Source: Prorocentrum cordatum (Eukaryota > Sar > Dinophyceae > Prorocentrales > Prorocentraceae). Taken from it: a DNA stretch of 64,000 nucleotides. The translations under genes and the position numbers were made by a program. This document shows positions 1 to 9,597 of this stretch, in pieces. The first letter of the stretch is position 1; each line of letters opens with the position of its first letter. The DNA is taken from assembly GCA_963575745.1 (NCBI GenBank), contig CAUYUJ010015760.1, forward strand, positions 520,147 to 584,146, read 5' to 3'. A model generated the notes under the pieces. The model had not been told where the DNA came from and did not search any database. It saw nothing but the letters and a program-made list of their open reading frames with translations.

Positions 1-2
1 GC

Positions 3-1998
3 GACACAGCAGCGATCACCGAGTGGCAGGAGCTGGTCCTCGAGGCGCGCCAGGCCATGTTCCCCCAGACCAGCATCTCCCAATCGACGGGGGCAGAGCT
101 GTTCCAGCAAGTGCTGGAGGCTAACGGCTCGGGCTGGAACCTCGCGGACCAGGAGACCAGCTGGGCGGAGAGAGTGTCGAGAATGTTTCGCTCGATGATG
201 CGGCACGTGCAGCAGGGAGTGATCAAGAACAAGCATCGCAGGACTTCGGCGAAGCTTGCTTCAATCCTAACGCATTTGCGCGCGTGCTGGCGCGCGCGCA
301 GTTCAGGGTGCGCGCCCCACGTGCGCAAATGTGTTAGGATCGAGGCGGGATTCCTCGAAGTAGGACACATGATTGTCCAGAGAGCGCCTCGTGGGTCATG
401 CCGTTCGTCCAGCAGTGGAGGGACCTCGAGAATGCGGAGCCAACGAGCAATCAATAGGCATTACCTTAGATGGGCGATGGGGGGGAAAGAGGATCAATGA
501 TGGTGGGCCCTATGGGCCCAGGATGCCCCCTCCTGCCAGGCCACTCATCCAATCCCTGGGGCCATGGAACCACCCTCACTGAACCGACTTTGTCATATCG
601 CCCATGTGGTAGCCTGTTGAGGAGAAGTCGTACGAATACAAGATCGACCTGGTCAATAAGGACAGCGGGTGCAACCCGACTCGGATGGAAATGGCGCGCT
701 AGAAGGGCTGCGAGGCAGTTGCCCTCTTGGCACGCCACTTCCATCTCTGTAGCTTCGGCCTCTTGAGGCCGTCTACCGCCTGGGCGCGAGCAAGTCCAAC
801 CCCGCTCCAGAGTGCAGCCTGCCGCTCGTGGATACAGGAGACGCTCCTGGCCACCATGAGGTCGTCGCAAAGTTCAAGGACGGCACGGAGCACGCGATCC
901 CTGGGCTCACCTACGAGCGCATGCGTGGCTGGGCGGACAACGGCGACCTCAAGCAGAGGAAGGGGAGCGGCATCTTGTTGGAGATCGAGCGCAAGAACGA
1001 CAAGCTGCAGCTCAGCAAGTGGTCCAGGAAGGGCAGCCCAGAGATGGGGATCTGGCAGATGTTCAAGGATGGCACCAAAAAGAAAATGGTTGAATTTCCA
1101 GGTTCAAGACGGCATGACAGGCCACGAGGAGATGCTGCTCGGCGAGATGAAAAAGTTGGCAGCTGGGACGACGAGCAAGCAGGACATCGAGATTGTCAAG
1201 CGCAACTACATCCAAGCGTACAGGCAGACGCTCGAGGTGCCGATGAAGAAGCCATCTGCATCGAAACGACCAGCTGCCAAGGCGCCACCAATGAAGATGT
1301 GCGATGAGGAGGCGCAGGATGACGCGGAGCCCGCCGACGACGGCAACCAGAGCTGCGAGGAGGGAGAGGCCGCTGGCGATGAGGAGGAGGAGGAGGAGGG
1401 CGAGGAGGACGAGGCAGATGCAGCCGAGAGTGATGCTGATGCGAAGGCGGCGCCCAGTGCTGGCAGGAAGCCCGCCAAGGAGTCTGGCGAGGAGGGCGGG
1501 GAGAAGGCGCCCACCAAGATGCGCGCTGGTAAGCGCGCCGCGGTGGGCGCCACGGCGGGCGCCAAGGCGCACGCCAAGGCTCGCGCCAAGGATGGCGCAT
1601 TCAAAAAGAGGCCTGCAGCATCATTGGACACGGACGTGCAGGCGCCAGCGAATCGTGCCACTCCTGAGCGCCTTCCAGCGCCTCCAACGGCGAGCTCGCC
1701 ACCAGCTAGGCCGCCAGCCACGGCCGGTTCGCCACCAGACCGCGTCAAGAGGCGCCGCTCCGTCAAGTCCCCCCCCGCGAAGGTCGGCCCGCAGCAGGTG
1801 CGTCCAGCGCCAGTGGATCCGTGCTCGCCGCCCGCCAAGAAAGTCAGAGCGAGCCGCTCTGCTTCACCCGACCCTCCGCCATCCGTTGGCGGCAGTGGCG
1901 CTGCAGGATCAAGTGTGGCCAACACCGATCCGATGGCAGAGATTTTCGGCTCGGGCGGCGGGCTGTTTGACGCGGTGGAGACTGTGGGCATGTTCTAG
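3..1998 (+). CDS. Partial multi-exon gene with acidic and basic low-complexity tail
   Basis: Not recognised. Coding-like blocks lie at about 3-245 (open from the window edge, so the 5' end is missing), 621-702, 770-1100 and 1105-1998. The third block has a mixed, lysine-rich sequence (motifs KFKDGTEHAIPGL, ILLEIERKNDKLQLSKW, MFKDGTKKKMVEF). The last block begins QVQDGMTGHEEMLLGEMKK, then becomes an acidic run (EEEEEEGEEDEADAAESDAD) followed by a Lys/Ala/Pro-rich basic tail resembling chromatin-type tails, ending at TAG 1996-1998. The step from the third to the fourth block needs a one-base shift near 1098 (a C in TTTCCAGG), either an indel or a misread. Splice sites between blocks are not clear, so the exon limits are approximate. 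A nuclear, nucleic-acid-binding role is inferred from composition only. Confidence 0.45.
265..340. repeat. Perfect-ish hairpin (23-bp arms) in putative intron
   Basis: Arms 265-287 (starts ATCCTAACGCATTTGCGC) and 318-340 (ends GCGCAAATGTGTTAGGAT) are reverse complements with 2 mismatches. The 30-base loop can pair further through GGCGCGC/GCGCGCC. It lies between coding blocks of the first gene. Strong secondary structure, or a very short foldback insertion, are both possible. Confidence 0.75.
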
Positions 1999-2771
1999 TG
2001 TGGCCGAGATGCCACCGCACGCCGCACGCCACACATTGATATTTTACGCTTGCATTGCACATCGCAATGCACGACAGCCAGTCGCGTGTTTTCGCGGTAT
2101 GCACTCAACAGACACAGCGAGCTGTGCGCAGGAGAACGGCTATTTCCGCCGTCGGCACCGACCATAGCAGATGTCAGCATCATCGATCCTCCGCATCCAC
2201 GTCCTTTAAATCACCTCTCCTCCTCGTGATGTCCGCTCGCCTTGTAGCCGTCATTACCATCCACACGATCAAGCATATCGTTCACCATTAGCGCATCCAT
2301 CACCACATGTCCCATAACCGAAATCATGCGCGTCATCATGTCAACCTCTAGATATCGCAGCGAATCGGTGCATATACAGCATCATCAATCTGAGACCTCA
2401 TGCGTAACCCTCTCGATCTAGTCGTGAGCCCGTCAAACAGGGACTGATCCATCTCGGAGCGCCACGAAATGAAACACATTCGGCGTGAGGGTGGTTTGAG
2501 TAACGAAGGCGGGGGGGCGATGTGCCCTCAGGTGCGCGCGGCGATGGTCCCCCTAGACAGCAAATTATCTCGCCCTTGCCATCATTATATTTCCCTCACT
2601 GCATCGTGCCCACGTCCTCATCATAACAACACCACCTTGACATGTCAGATGTCCCATCCTGGTCGCTCCTCTCCCACGCCCTATTTCCTCGCCCTCTTCT
2701 TGCTCATCGTCTCCATCGTTCGCACTGATATCCCCGCGATCTGTTAGATGGGCATCAGGCAATCGGAAATG
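1999..2771. other. Intergenic, no gene seen
   Basis: No convincing coding sequence, repeat or RNA gene was found here. It follows the stop of the first gene and runs up to the left arm of the large inverted repeat. Base composition is nearer balanced than in the flanking coding DNA. Confidence 0.5.
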
Positions 2772-3779
2772 ATTGACGCTTCGCGTGTCCCAACTGGCCC
2801 ATCCAGAAACGATCAGCAGGGGAGTTGGTGAATCAGGATCGGCATGACGCATGCAGTCGCGCAGCAGTCTTCGGAAAAAAAAAAAAAAACAAAAAAAAAA
2901 AAACAAGCGTCACACATGGCTTCCCGCATTGAAGTTTAAGATGGACATCGGTGCAATCTACGATGGTGATTCGATGAGGGGTGATGGGTGTTTCGATGAC
3001 TCGTAATGGCTCTTGCACTGATTTGTATATTAAACTCGTGTGCGTCCCGAAACTTGGAGGCATCGTGGGGCTCTCTTGGTACTCTCTTGGGCCCCTCTTG
3101 GGGCTTCCTGGTGCTCTTTCTTGGGGCTCTCTTGAGGTCCTCTTAGGGCATTGGTGGGGCTTCTTGGGGCGTCTTAGGGCCCTCTTGGGGCTCTTTGGGG
3201 GGCTGGGAGGCCTCTAGAAGCCGTCTTAGGCCGCATAGATCAAACAAGGCTGGTCTCAATTCACATCGCCCCCCCTCGGAGACACACACATGCCGTCTTG
3301 GGCCTCTGTTGGGTCGCTCTCGGAGCGTTGCTGGGCGCTCTTGGTGCCCTCTTGGGCGTCTCTGGGAACTCCCTTTCGGCCATCGTGGGCCCATCTTGAC
3401 GCCTGAAGAACACATCGGACGCGAAACGGCACCAAAGCCAAAAACATTGTTCCCTAAGTGTTGGAATCATGTTGGCCCCTTGGAGTGGTCCTTGGAGGGC
3501 TCGGAGGGCACTTGAAACCGTCTTGGAGCCGTCGTAGAGCATATTGGATGCGTGTCGGAGGCTACCCTGAGCCAGCTTGAGGTATGTTGGGCCATCTTGG
3601 AGACCATCTTGGGCTCTCTGAGGCTCTCGTGGGGCCATCTGGAGCCCACAAGGACCCTCTGACACATCGCTGCCCTCGCCGTCCAGAGGCTGGGAGGGGG
3701 GGGTACCCCCCCCCCGAGCAGGGAGAGGTTGGCAAACGAAACACGCTAGACCACCTCCGCCCAGAGGGCTGGTGGGATT
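2772..3779 (+). repeat. Left arm of a ~3.2-kb inverted repeat
   Basis: This ~1-kb arm is the reverse complement of 4983-5983. The outer end matches from ATTGACGCTTCGCGT and the inner end is CAGAGGGCTGGTGGGATT. Identity is high but imperfect along the whole arm. The left arm alone carries an A-rich expansion at 2875-2905, where the right arm has only GGAAACAAG. Much of the arm (3060-3620) is a degenerate repeat of CTCTTGGGGC-type units. Neither arm has a recognisable protein. Confidence 0.85.
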
Positions 3780-3904
3780 CGTTCTCGACCCTAGCTCTGA
3801 CATTTGGACACTCGTTCTCAACCTAAGCTTCGACGCAGGGACGGCAGCGAGGAGGGGGGTGGGACTGGCGCGGGCCGCATCTGCGGGGGGAGGTAAAGAC
3901 GGAG

Positions 3905-4466
3905 ATGGACAAGGAGACGTTCTACAGGGAGGCGATGACCAGCGCCAACGTGTCCCTCCTGCAGAAGAGGATCGGCGAAGCTGAGTTCGAGGTGAAGATC
4001 AAGCAGCTTACCACGGTGCGGGGGTGGGTCGTGCCATGTTCCTCCCCGTGCGCCTCATCGACTATTGCCACCCAACTTCATCTCTGGCATCCCGTCCCCC
4101 CGACGCAACCCTGCCCGTATGCCCCATCCTCACCCATCGCCCATTGCCAGCCCTTGCCTCCGCTATGCCTACCCCAACTTTAGCTCACCTCGACTCGGCT
4201 GGCTCCACATATTGGTGCTTTCGAGTGTTCTGTTTGATGTATGATGCACCTGCCACGGATCAGCATGTATGTTCGATGCGAACGAGCAGTCAGACCAATG
4301 AACCTAGCAATCGGGTAGACGTAGCGCGGAGAAACGGGATCGGCAGGCCATCACTGGGCCGCTGAACAACATGGGGAATGAGATCAAGAAGATTTTCCGC
4401 CAGAAGCAGGCTCGCAACCCTGTTCCAGAGAAGTCAGTGCCCAAGCGGCGTAAGGTCGCTCAGTGA
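3905..4466 (+). CDS. Small two-exon gene in the inverted-repeat spacer
   Basis: Not recognised. Exon 1 starts at ATG 3905 and reads MDKETFYREAMTSANVSLLQ then an amphipathic Lys/Glu-rich stretch to about 4016, where a GTGCGGGG donor is possible. Exon 2 (about 4318-4466) reads in a continuous frame through AEKRDRQAITGPL, NEIKKIFRQKQARNP and ends PKRRKVAQ before TGA 4464-4466. PKRRKV resembles a classical monopartite nuclear localisation signal. The predicted protein is only about 85-90 residues, basic, helical. It sits wholly inside the spacer of the large inverted repeat, so it may be cargo or a remnant of a longer gene cut by the repeat. The intron limits are a guess. Confidence 0.4.
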
Positions 4467-4603
4467 TTCGTGCGCGAGCATGGCTGTAGCGAGATTTTCT
4501 GGTGCTGGCACGATTTGGGGGGGAAGAAATGCAAACATCATACGTTTTGACCCGTGAACCCTCTCCGTCATCGAAAAACTCAGCAAACACGCATCCACAC
4601 ACC

Positions 4604-4885
4604 GTCCAAGTACCGTCCAAGTCCCGTCCAAGTACCATCCAAAACCCATCCAAAACGGCTACCGTCCAAGTACCGTCCAAGTCCCGTCCAAGTACCGTCC
4701 AAGTTGACGAAACCCTGTAAAATACATATAAAACCCCCATCTCCCCGTCCAAGTACCGTCCAAGTACCGTCCAAGTACCATCCAAGTACCATCAAAATAC
4801 CATCCAAGTACCGTCCAAGTACCGTCCAAGTACCGTCCAAGTACCGTCCAAGTCCCGTCCAAGTCCCGTCCAAGTCCCGTCCAAG
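4604..4885 (+). repeat. 11-bp tandem array, unit CCGTCCAAGTA
   Basis: About 20 units of CCGTCCAAGTA (variants CCGTCCAAGTC, CCATCCAAGTA, CCATCAAAATA), interrupted once at about 4705-4745 by an AT-richer insert. Located in the spacer of the large inverted repeat, just after the small gene. Being 11 bp, it is open in several frames, which creates spurious reading frames on both strands. Confidence 0.9.
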
Positions 4886-4982
4886 CCCAGGCAGCGCTTG
4901 ATTTTGAGCTCCGGCGGCGATGCAGCAGGAAGAATCAGGAATGGAGAGGGTGAGCGCGCGACTGGGCAGATGTGGATCGGTA

Positions 4983-5983
4983 AATCTCACCAGCCCTCTG
5001 GGCGGAGGTGGTCTAGCGTGTTTCTTTTGCCAACCTCTTCCTGCTCGAGGGGAGGTTTACCCACCCCCTCCCCCCCGCCCTCCCAGCCTCTGGACGGCGA
5101 GGGCAGCGATGTGGCATAGGGTCATTTTGGGCTCCAGATGGCCCCAAGAGAGCCTCAGAGAGCCCAAGATGGCCACCAAGATGGCCCAACATTCATCAAC
5201 TTGGCTCAAGATAGCCTCAGACACGCATCCAAGAGGCTCCAAGACTGCTCCAAGACGGTTTCGCATGCCCTCCGAGGCCAACATGGCTCCAAAACCTATG
5301 GGAAACCACTGTTTTTGGCATTGGCGCTTTTTCGCTTCAGATGGGCTCTTCAGGCGTCAATATGGACCCACGATAGCCCAAGAAAGCTCCCAGAGACGCC
5401 CAAGAGGGCCCCACCCAAGATTGCCCCAAGAGCGCCCAAAAGCAATCCGAGAGCGGCCCAACAGGGGCCCAAGACGGCATGTTTGTGTCTCCGAGGGGCG
5501 ATGGGAATTGGGACCAGCCCTCTTTTGATATATGCGGCCGAAGACGGCTCCTAGAGGCCTCCCAGACCCCCAAAGAGCCCCAAGAGGGCCCCAAGACGCA
5601 CCAATAGAGCACCACGAAGCCCCACGAAGGCCCTAAGAGGACCTCAAGAGAGCGCCAAGCAAGAGCCCCAGGAGGCCCCAAGAGGGGCCCAAGAGAGTCC
5701 CAAGAGAGCCCAAAGATGCCTCCAAGTTTCGGAACGCACGCGAGTTTCAGATATAAATCAGTGCATCAGCCATTACGAGTCATCGAAACACTCATCACCA
5801 CTCATCGAAGCACAATCGTAGCTTGTACTGATTTCCATAGTAAACTTCAATGCGGGAAGCTATGTGTGATCCTTGTTTCCTCGAAGACTGCTGCGCGACT
5901 ACATGCGTCCTGCCGCCCCTGACTCGCCAAGTCCCCTGCTGATCGTTTCTGGATGGGCTGGTGGGGGTACGCGAAGCGTCAAT
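4983..5983 (-). repeat. Right arm of the ~3.2-kb inverted repeat
   Basis: Reverse complement of 2772-3779. The inner end (AATCTCACCAGCCCTCTGGG) faces the spacer and the outer end (ACGCGAAGCGTCAAT) closes the element. Together with the left arm it could fold into a ~1-kb stem around a 1.2-kb spacer, as in a foldback element, or the two arms may be two opposed copies of a dispersed repeat. No target-site duplication was identified. Confidence 0.85.
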
Positions 5984-7047
5984 AATTAAGATGATGGCCT
6001 GCTGCGGCGCATGTACAGCTGTGACACTAACAGTAAGTAGAGACGGATATGATAGGAACTAAGCACGACGTGTAGGCATTGTCGCGGGCACTTGAGAGAC
6101 AGGCGCACCACGCATATGCCTTCAACATGCGCACGTACATGCTCAAGTATGTAGTGTAACGATATATATATATATATATATATATACATAGAGAGAGATA
6201 GAGATAGAGAGAGAGAGAGAGACGAGATACTGACAGACAGACAGATAGACAAGCAGAGAGGAACCCATAACACTACAAAGGGATGCCAATGCATACACCG
6301 CGTGTGTCGCCAGATGGTCGTATAAACATCAGCGTGTGTCTATGTAGACAGATGGTCACATGTATGAACGTTTCATGTATATACATATATATATAGAGAG
6401 AGAAAACAAAACAAAAAAACACGGCACATCCAATTATTAGCACATGTAGTACAAAGGCGGGAGGAACTATACAAGAAGCCAGCCCAGCAGCCTGCATGTC
6501 GTGGCACACGCAGCGACTTTAGTCTAGGGCTCGGGGTACAACAGTCCTGGCCTCAGCGACCGAGTCGTGGGACAGAATAGTGAGCTGAGTTGTTGCTTTT
6601 CTGTGTGACAGCGCTGAGGGTGAATCCAATCGCGCTGCGTGACAGCTACATTTTTTCTCTGCGATGCCCGTCTGGCAGACGAACGCTCGAGGATCGAGCT
6701 GCATGGCCGAGAGGACCATGACACAGTCTGGAGTATAATGTGCGCGCGCATCAGGAGAGTGATGAATCATGTCATAATCGTGCACGCTCGAATGCCAATG
6801 AGCGCAACAACACACTTCCGCGCGTGCAATGAACATACAGAGATCACATGACATCGATGACACATAGGACACGCGTGATGTGCGCGGGGCGGGTGGGGTG
6901 TAACGCTGCGCTCCTTCCAAGATCGCACGGCATCGCAAGATCGTCAGTTTGAAGCGAACGTGCTGGTGCATTTGGTACCGAGCACGCGCGCGATGTGCAG
7001 GTGCATTTGGCGCCGCGCACGTGCCTGGTGCTCTTGTCTGCGGGGTG
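5984..7047. other. Non-coding stretch with AT and GA microsatellites
   Basis: Holds (TA)n at 6161-6185 followed by GAGA/GACA repeats to about 6250, and a second TATA/GAGA tract at 6376-6403. The rest shows no gene. It is AT-richer than its neighbours. Confidence 0.6.
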
Positions 7048-9162
7048 ATGCTGAGGGAAAGGGCTGTGGTCACGGCATCAAGTCCGCAGTTTTGGCGCAA
7101 GCAGGTTTCAGAGCTTACCCAACCCCATATTGAACGCATCATGGCCCCCAAAAGATTACCCCGTCGCATGTGGAAGCCCAGCACCGATGGTGCGCAGCAA
7201 CGTTTGGCGGGATCTGATTTATTTCACCACTTAGTTGGGATTTACGTTTGGGGCAGACAAATGACGGCTAAAGACCTTGCAATTGGATGTTATTTTTGCG
7301 CCAGGGCTGGGATTGGAGGGGCTCATTGGGATTGGTGGGGGATGGCTCCTGGTAAACAGTCTGGCAAATATAAAGATCATGTAGATAAACGTATGCCTGC
7401 AGTCGGTGCCATGATGAAAACAACCATCCCGATGCAAGTCCGCGGGAGAGCTCATTTGACAAAGGCAAGCACAGACGTGCAACTTGTGTTCGAATCAATA
7501 TCAGAAGAAGTGTTGCACGATGATGTGTGCCGACAAACTTTGGAATATGGCGCCGATGATTTAAACTCTGTCATGCTGACCCGCAGCTATCAAAATCACG
7601 CCCACGTGCAGCAATGTCTGAACGAAACTGGAAAGTGGCCCGTTCCCATAGCATTATACGCAGACTCAGTGCGGTATTCGCCTCTTCATGCGGGGCGCAC
7701 GGACAGCGTCCTGAACGTTAGTATCATTAATCTGCTTACACACAAGCGTCACTATATTGGGTACTTACGCTCGCTCGACAAATGTGCTTGCGGGTGTGCA
7801 GGGCACTGTACGTTGTACGCGTTTATGCGTGTCGTGGAGTGGCAGGTCAGTGCCATGGTGAGAGGGCGGGCTCCTGATGCACAGTACGACGGGACATGCT
7901 GGGCAGAGGATGGGCGGGCAGGCAGGGACCTCGGGTACAGGGCAGTATTGTTGTACATCAAGGGGGATTGGGCTGAGTTCCAGAAAACGTTCGGGCTGTC
8001 AGGGTGGAACAGCATTTTCAATCCTTGTCCGTGTTGCTCGGCGCCGCTGGATTCTTTGCACGTGACATACCCTGGTTTCCTGAGCTCCGAGGGCCTTCCG
8101 TTCCCAGACAGAGATCCAGAATCGTATTCAGAAGCATGTGACCGCTGCGAGCACACCATTCGTATTGATTCTCAGGAAAAGCTGGCACAGGTACTAGGCA
8201 TGTTGCGCTTTGCAGACCCAGAGTCAAAAAAGGTTGGTGGGCTCGTTGTAGTCAAAGAGGTGGCGGGGATTCCTTTAATGCTTAATGATGCGGTGCTCCC
8301 CTCGCCTGAGCTTCCAGACATCCGATTGGTGTACAGCCAGCCGGTGCCTTTTGACATTGTGTTCTGGCGGGTTCAAAGAGACGCTAAAGGAGCGGCATTG
8401 GACCCAGTGACGCATCGAAGCCCATTGTTCTCTAACATGTTGAAGTCAAGCCCCGCAAGCACACTTGCCCTGGACGTGCTCCATACTGTCCATTTAGGTG
8501 TGGCGCAACGGCTAGGTTCGGCAGTATTGTGGAGGGTTCTAGAGGCGAATGTTGCCCGCAAGCGGGCTATTCCACAACGGGTGAAACATATGGAATCAGA
8601 GTTACATGCATGGTACGACATCAACAACATACCTCATGAACAAAGAATGGGCAGACTCACATCAGGCATGATCGGGGGTGGGCTCACAATACAAAGGAGG
8701 AGGGGGGAACCCCACCCAGGCTGCCCCATGAAAATCAAAGGAGCGGAGATGTCGATGCTAATCCCGTTTTGTAAATATCTATTGGACACATATTTCGACC
8801 GTGTGCCGTGTGCTGGATCTCTGATGATGAGTGTTGACGCGTTGGTGGCGCGGTTCAGGGTGACGAAGGAGATGGACGCACGACCGAACCACTCCGAGTA
8901 CACGTGTGCTTTGGATGCTGCAGCTCGGGTCGTTGTGCACGCGCAACATGCGAAGGTGGGGCTTACCCCAAAGTGGCATTTGTTCTGCCATCTCACCCAC
9001 AGGAGCCCTCCCCACTCCTTCAGCTCCTCCTCCTCACCCTTCTCTTTGCTCCAACTCGTCCTCCGAACTCTTCGTCCAACATCATATGGTAAATCCTCCG
9101 AGTCATCGTCACCATCGTCGGTGGTGACGATGATTCGCATCGTTATTATTCTTATCTGGTGA
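7048..9162 (+). CDS. Transposase-like protein of a dinoflagellate-expanded family
   Basis: A long intact frame. ATG 7048 is taken as start; ATG 7141 (MAPKRLPRRMWKP) is an equally good choice. Conserved-looking blocks: PIALYADSVRYSPLH near 7645, a cysteine cluster CACGCAGHC near 7785, FIKGDW-like YIKGDWAEF near 7960, NPCPCC near 8020, CDRCEH near 8140, LDVLHTVHLGVAQRL at about 8470 and PKWHLFCHL at about 8968. Spaced Asp residues, a D-x-L-H-x3-L-G-V block and paired cysteines recall DDE-type transposases of the CACTA/tnp2 kind; this is from memory. After about 8997 the sequence becomes Ser/Pro-rich over a pyrimidine tract, so the true exon probably ends there and the last ~55 codons are read-through into an intron. 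No terminal inverted repeats were found. Confidence 0.5.
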   Translation: MLRERAVVTASSPQFWRKQVSELTQPHIERIMAPKRLPRRMWKPSTDGAQQRLAGSDLFHHLVGIYVWGRQMTAKDLAIGCYFCARAGIGGAHWDWWGMAPGKQSGKYKDHVDKRMPAVGAMMKTTIPMQVRGRAHLTKASTDVQLVFESISEEVLHDDVCRQTLEYGADDLNSVMLTRSYQNHAHVQQCLNETGKWPVPIALYADSVRYSPLHAGRTDSVLNVSIINLLTHKRHYIGYLRSLDKCACGCAGHCTLYAFMRVVEWQVSAMVRGRAPDAQYDGTCWAEDGRAGRDLGYRAVLLYIKGDWAEFQKTFGLSGWNSIFNPCPCCSAPLDSLHVTYPGFLSSEGLPFPDRDPESYSEACDRCEHTIRIDSQEKLAQVLGMLRFADPESKKVGGLVVVKEVAGIPLMLNDAVLPSPELPDIRLVYSQPVPFDIVFWRVQRDAKGAALDPVTHRSPLFSNMLKSSPASTLALDVLHTVHLGVAQRLGSAVLWRVLEANVARKRAIPQRVKHMESELHAWYDINNIPHEQRMGRLTSGMIGGGLTIQRRRGEPHPGCPMKIKGAEMSMLIPFCKYLLDTYFDRVPCAGSLMMSVDALVARFRVTKEMDARPNHSEYTCALDAAARVVVHAQHAKVGLTPKWHLFCHLTHRSPPHSFSSSSSPFSLLQLVLRTLRPTSYGKSSESSSPSSVVTMIRIVIILIW

Positions 9163-9254
9163 ATCGGCATTACATGTTAGTCTCGTCCCTCCCACTCACT
9201 CGTCCCTCATCCATGACAACGTTTCAGGTTGTGAGAATTCCGCCCACCGAGGCA

Positions 9255-9388
9255 TCGACGATCGGCTGCTCTTGCACTCAGTCCACGTCCCTCACTTCCC
9301 CAAAATGTTCTCCAAGTGGGGGATGTCGGGGCTCTTAATGGGCTGATGTCAGACATCGGGGATGATGCAAGAGCAGCTGATCACTCGA
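9255..9388. repeat. Imperfect inverted repeat (~17-26-bp arms)
   Basis: Arms 9260-9276 (GATCGGCTGCTCTTGCA) and 9366-9382 are reverse complements with one mismatch; the pairing extends outward with a one-base gap (GCATCGA). It lies between the transposase-like frame and the methyltransferase-like gene and could be a terminal structure of a small element or an intronic hairpin. Confidence 0.65.
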
Positions 9389-9597
9389 TGCACGTAGTCA
9401 TTTTCCGAACAGGATATGGGAATTTGGCCCTCCTCGTCTATATTCGACCTTCACAGACGAGTCTCTGAACCTCACCGTGCGCAATCTGGCCCAGCGGTGT
9501 CACCGAGCCACGTTCTCTCGGACCCTTCACCACCATACCCGCGTGCTTGGCGCCCTTGGCTATTCTAAATACATTTACGCACCGCCTGTCCAGAGGC

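Noticed and set aside
4384-4990. GTWTVLGRYLDG-type peptides over the 11-bp array
   Set aside because: Artefact of the CCGTCCAAGTA tandem repeat.
5205-5220. TTGGCTCAAGAT resembling the end of the spliced leader
   Set aside because: Only the last 9-10 bases match and it lies inside a low-complexity repeat of TTGG/CAAG words.
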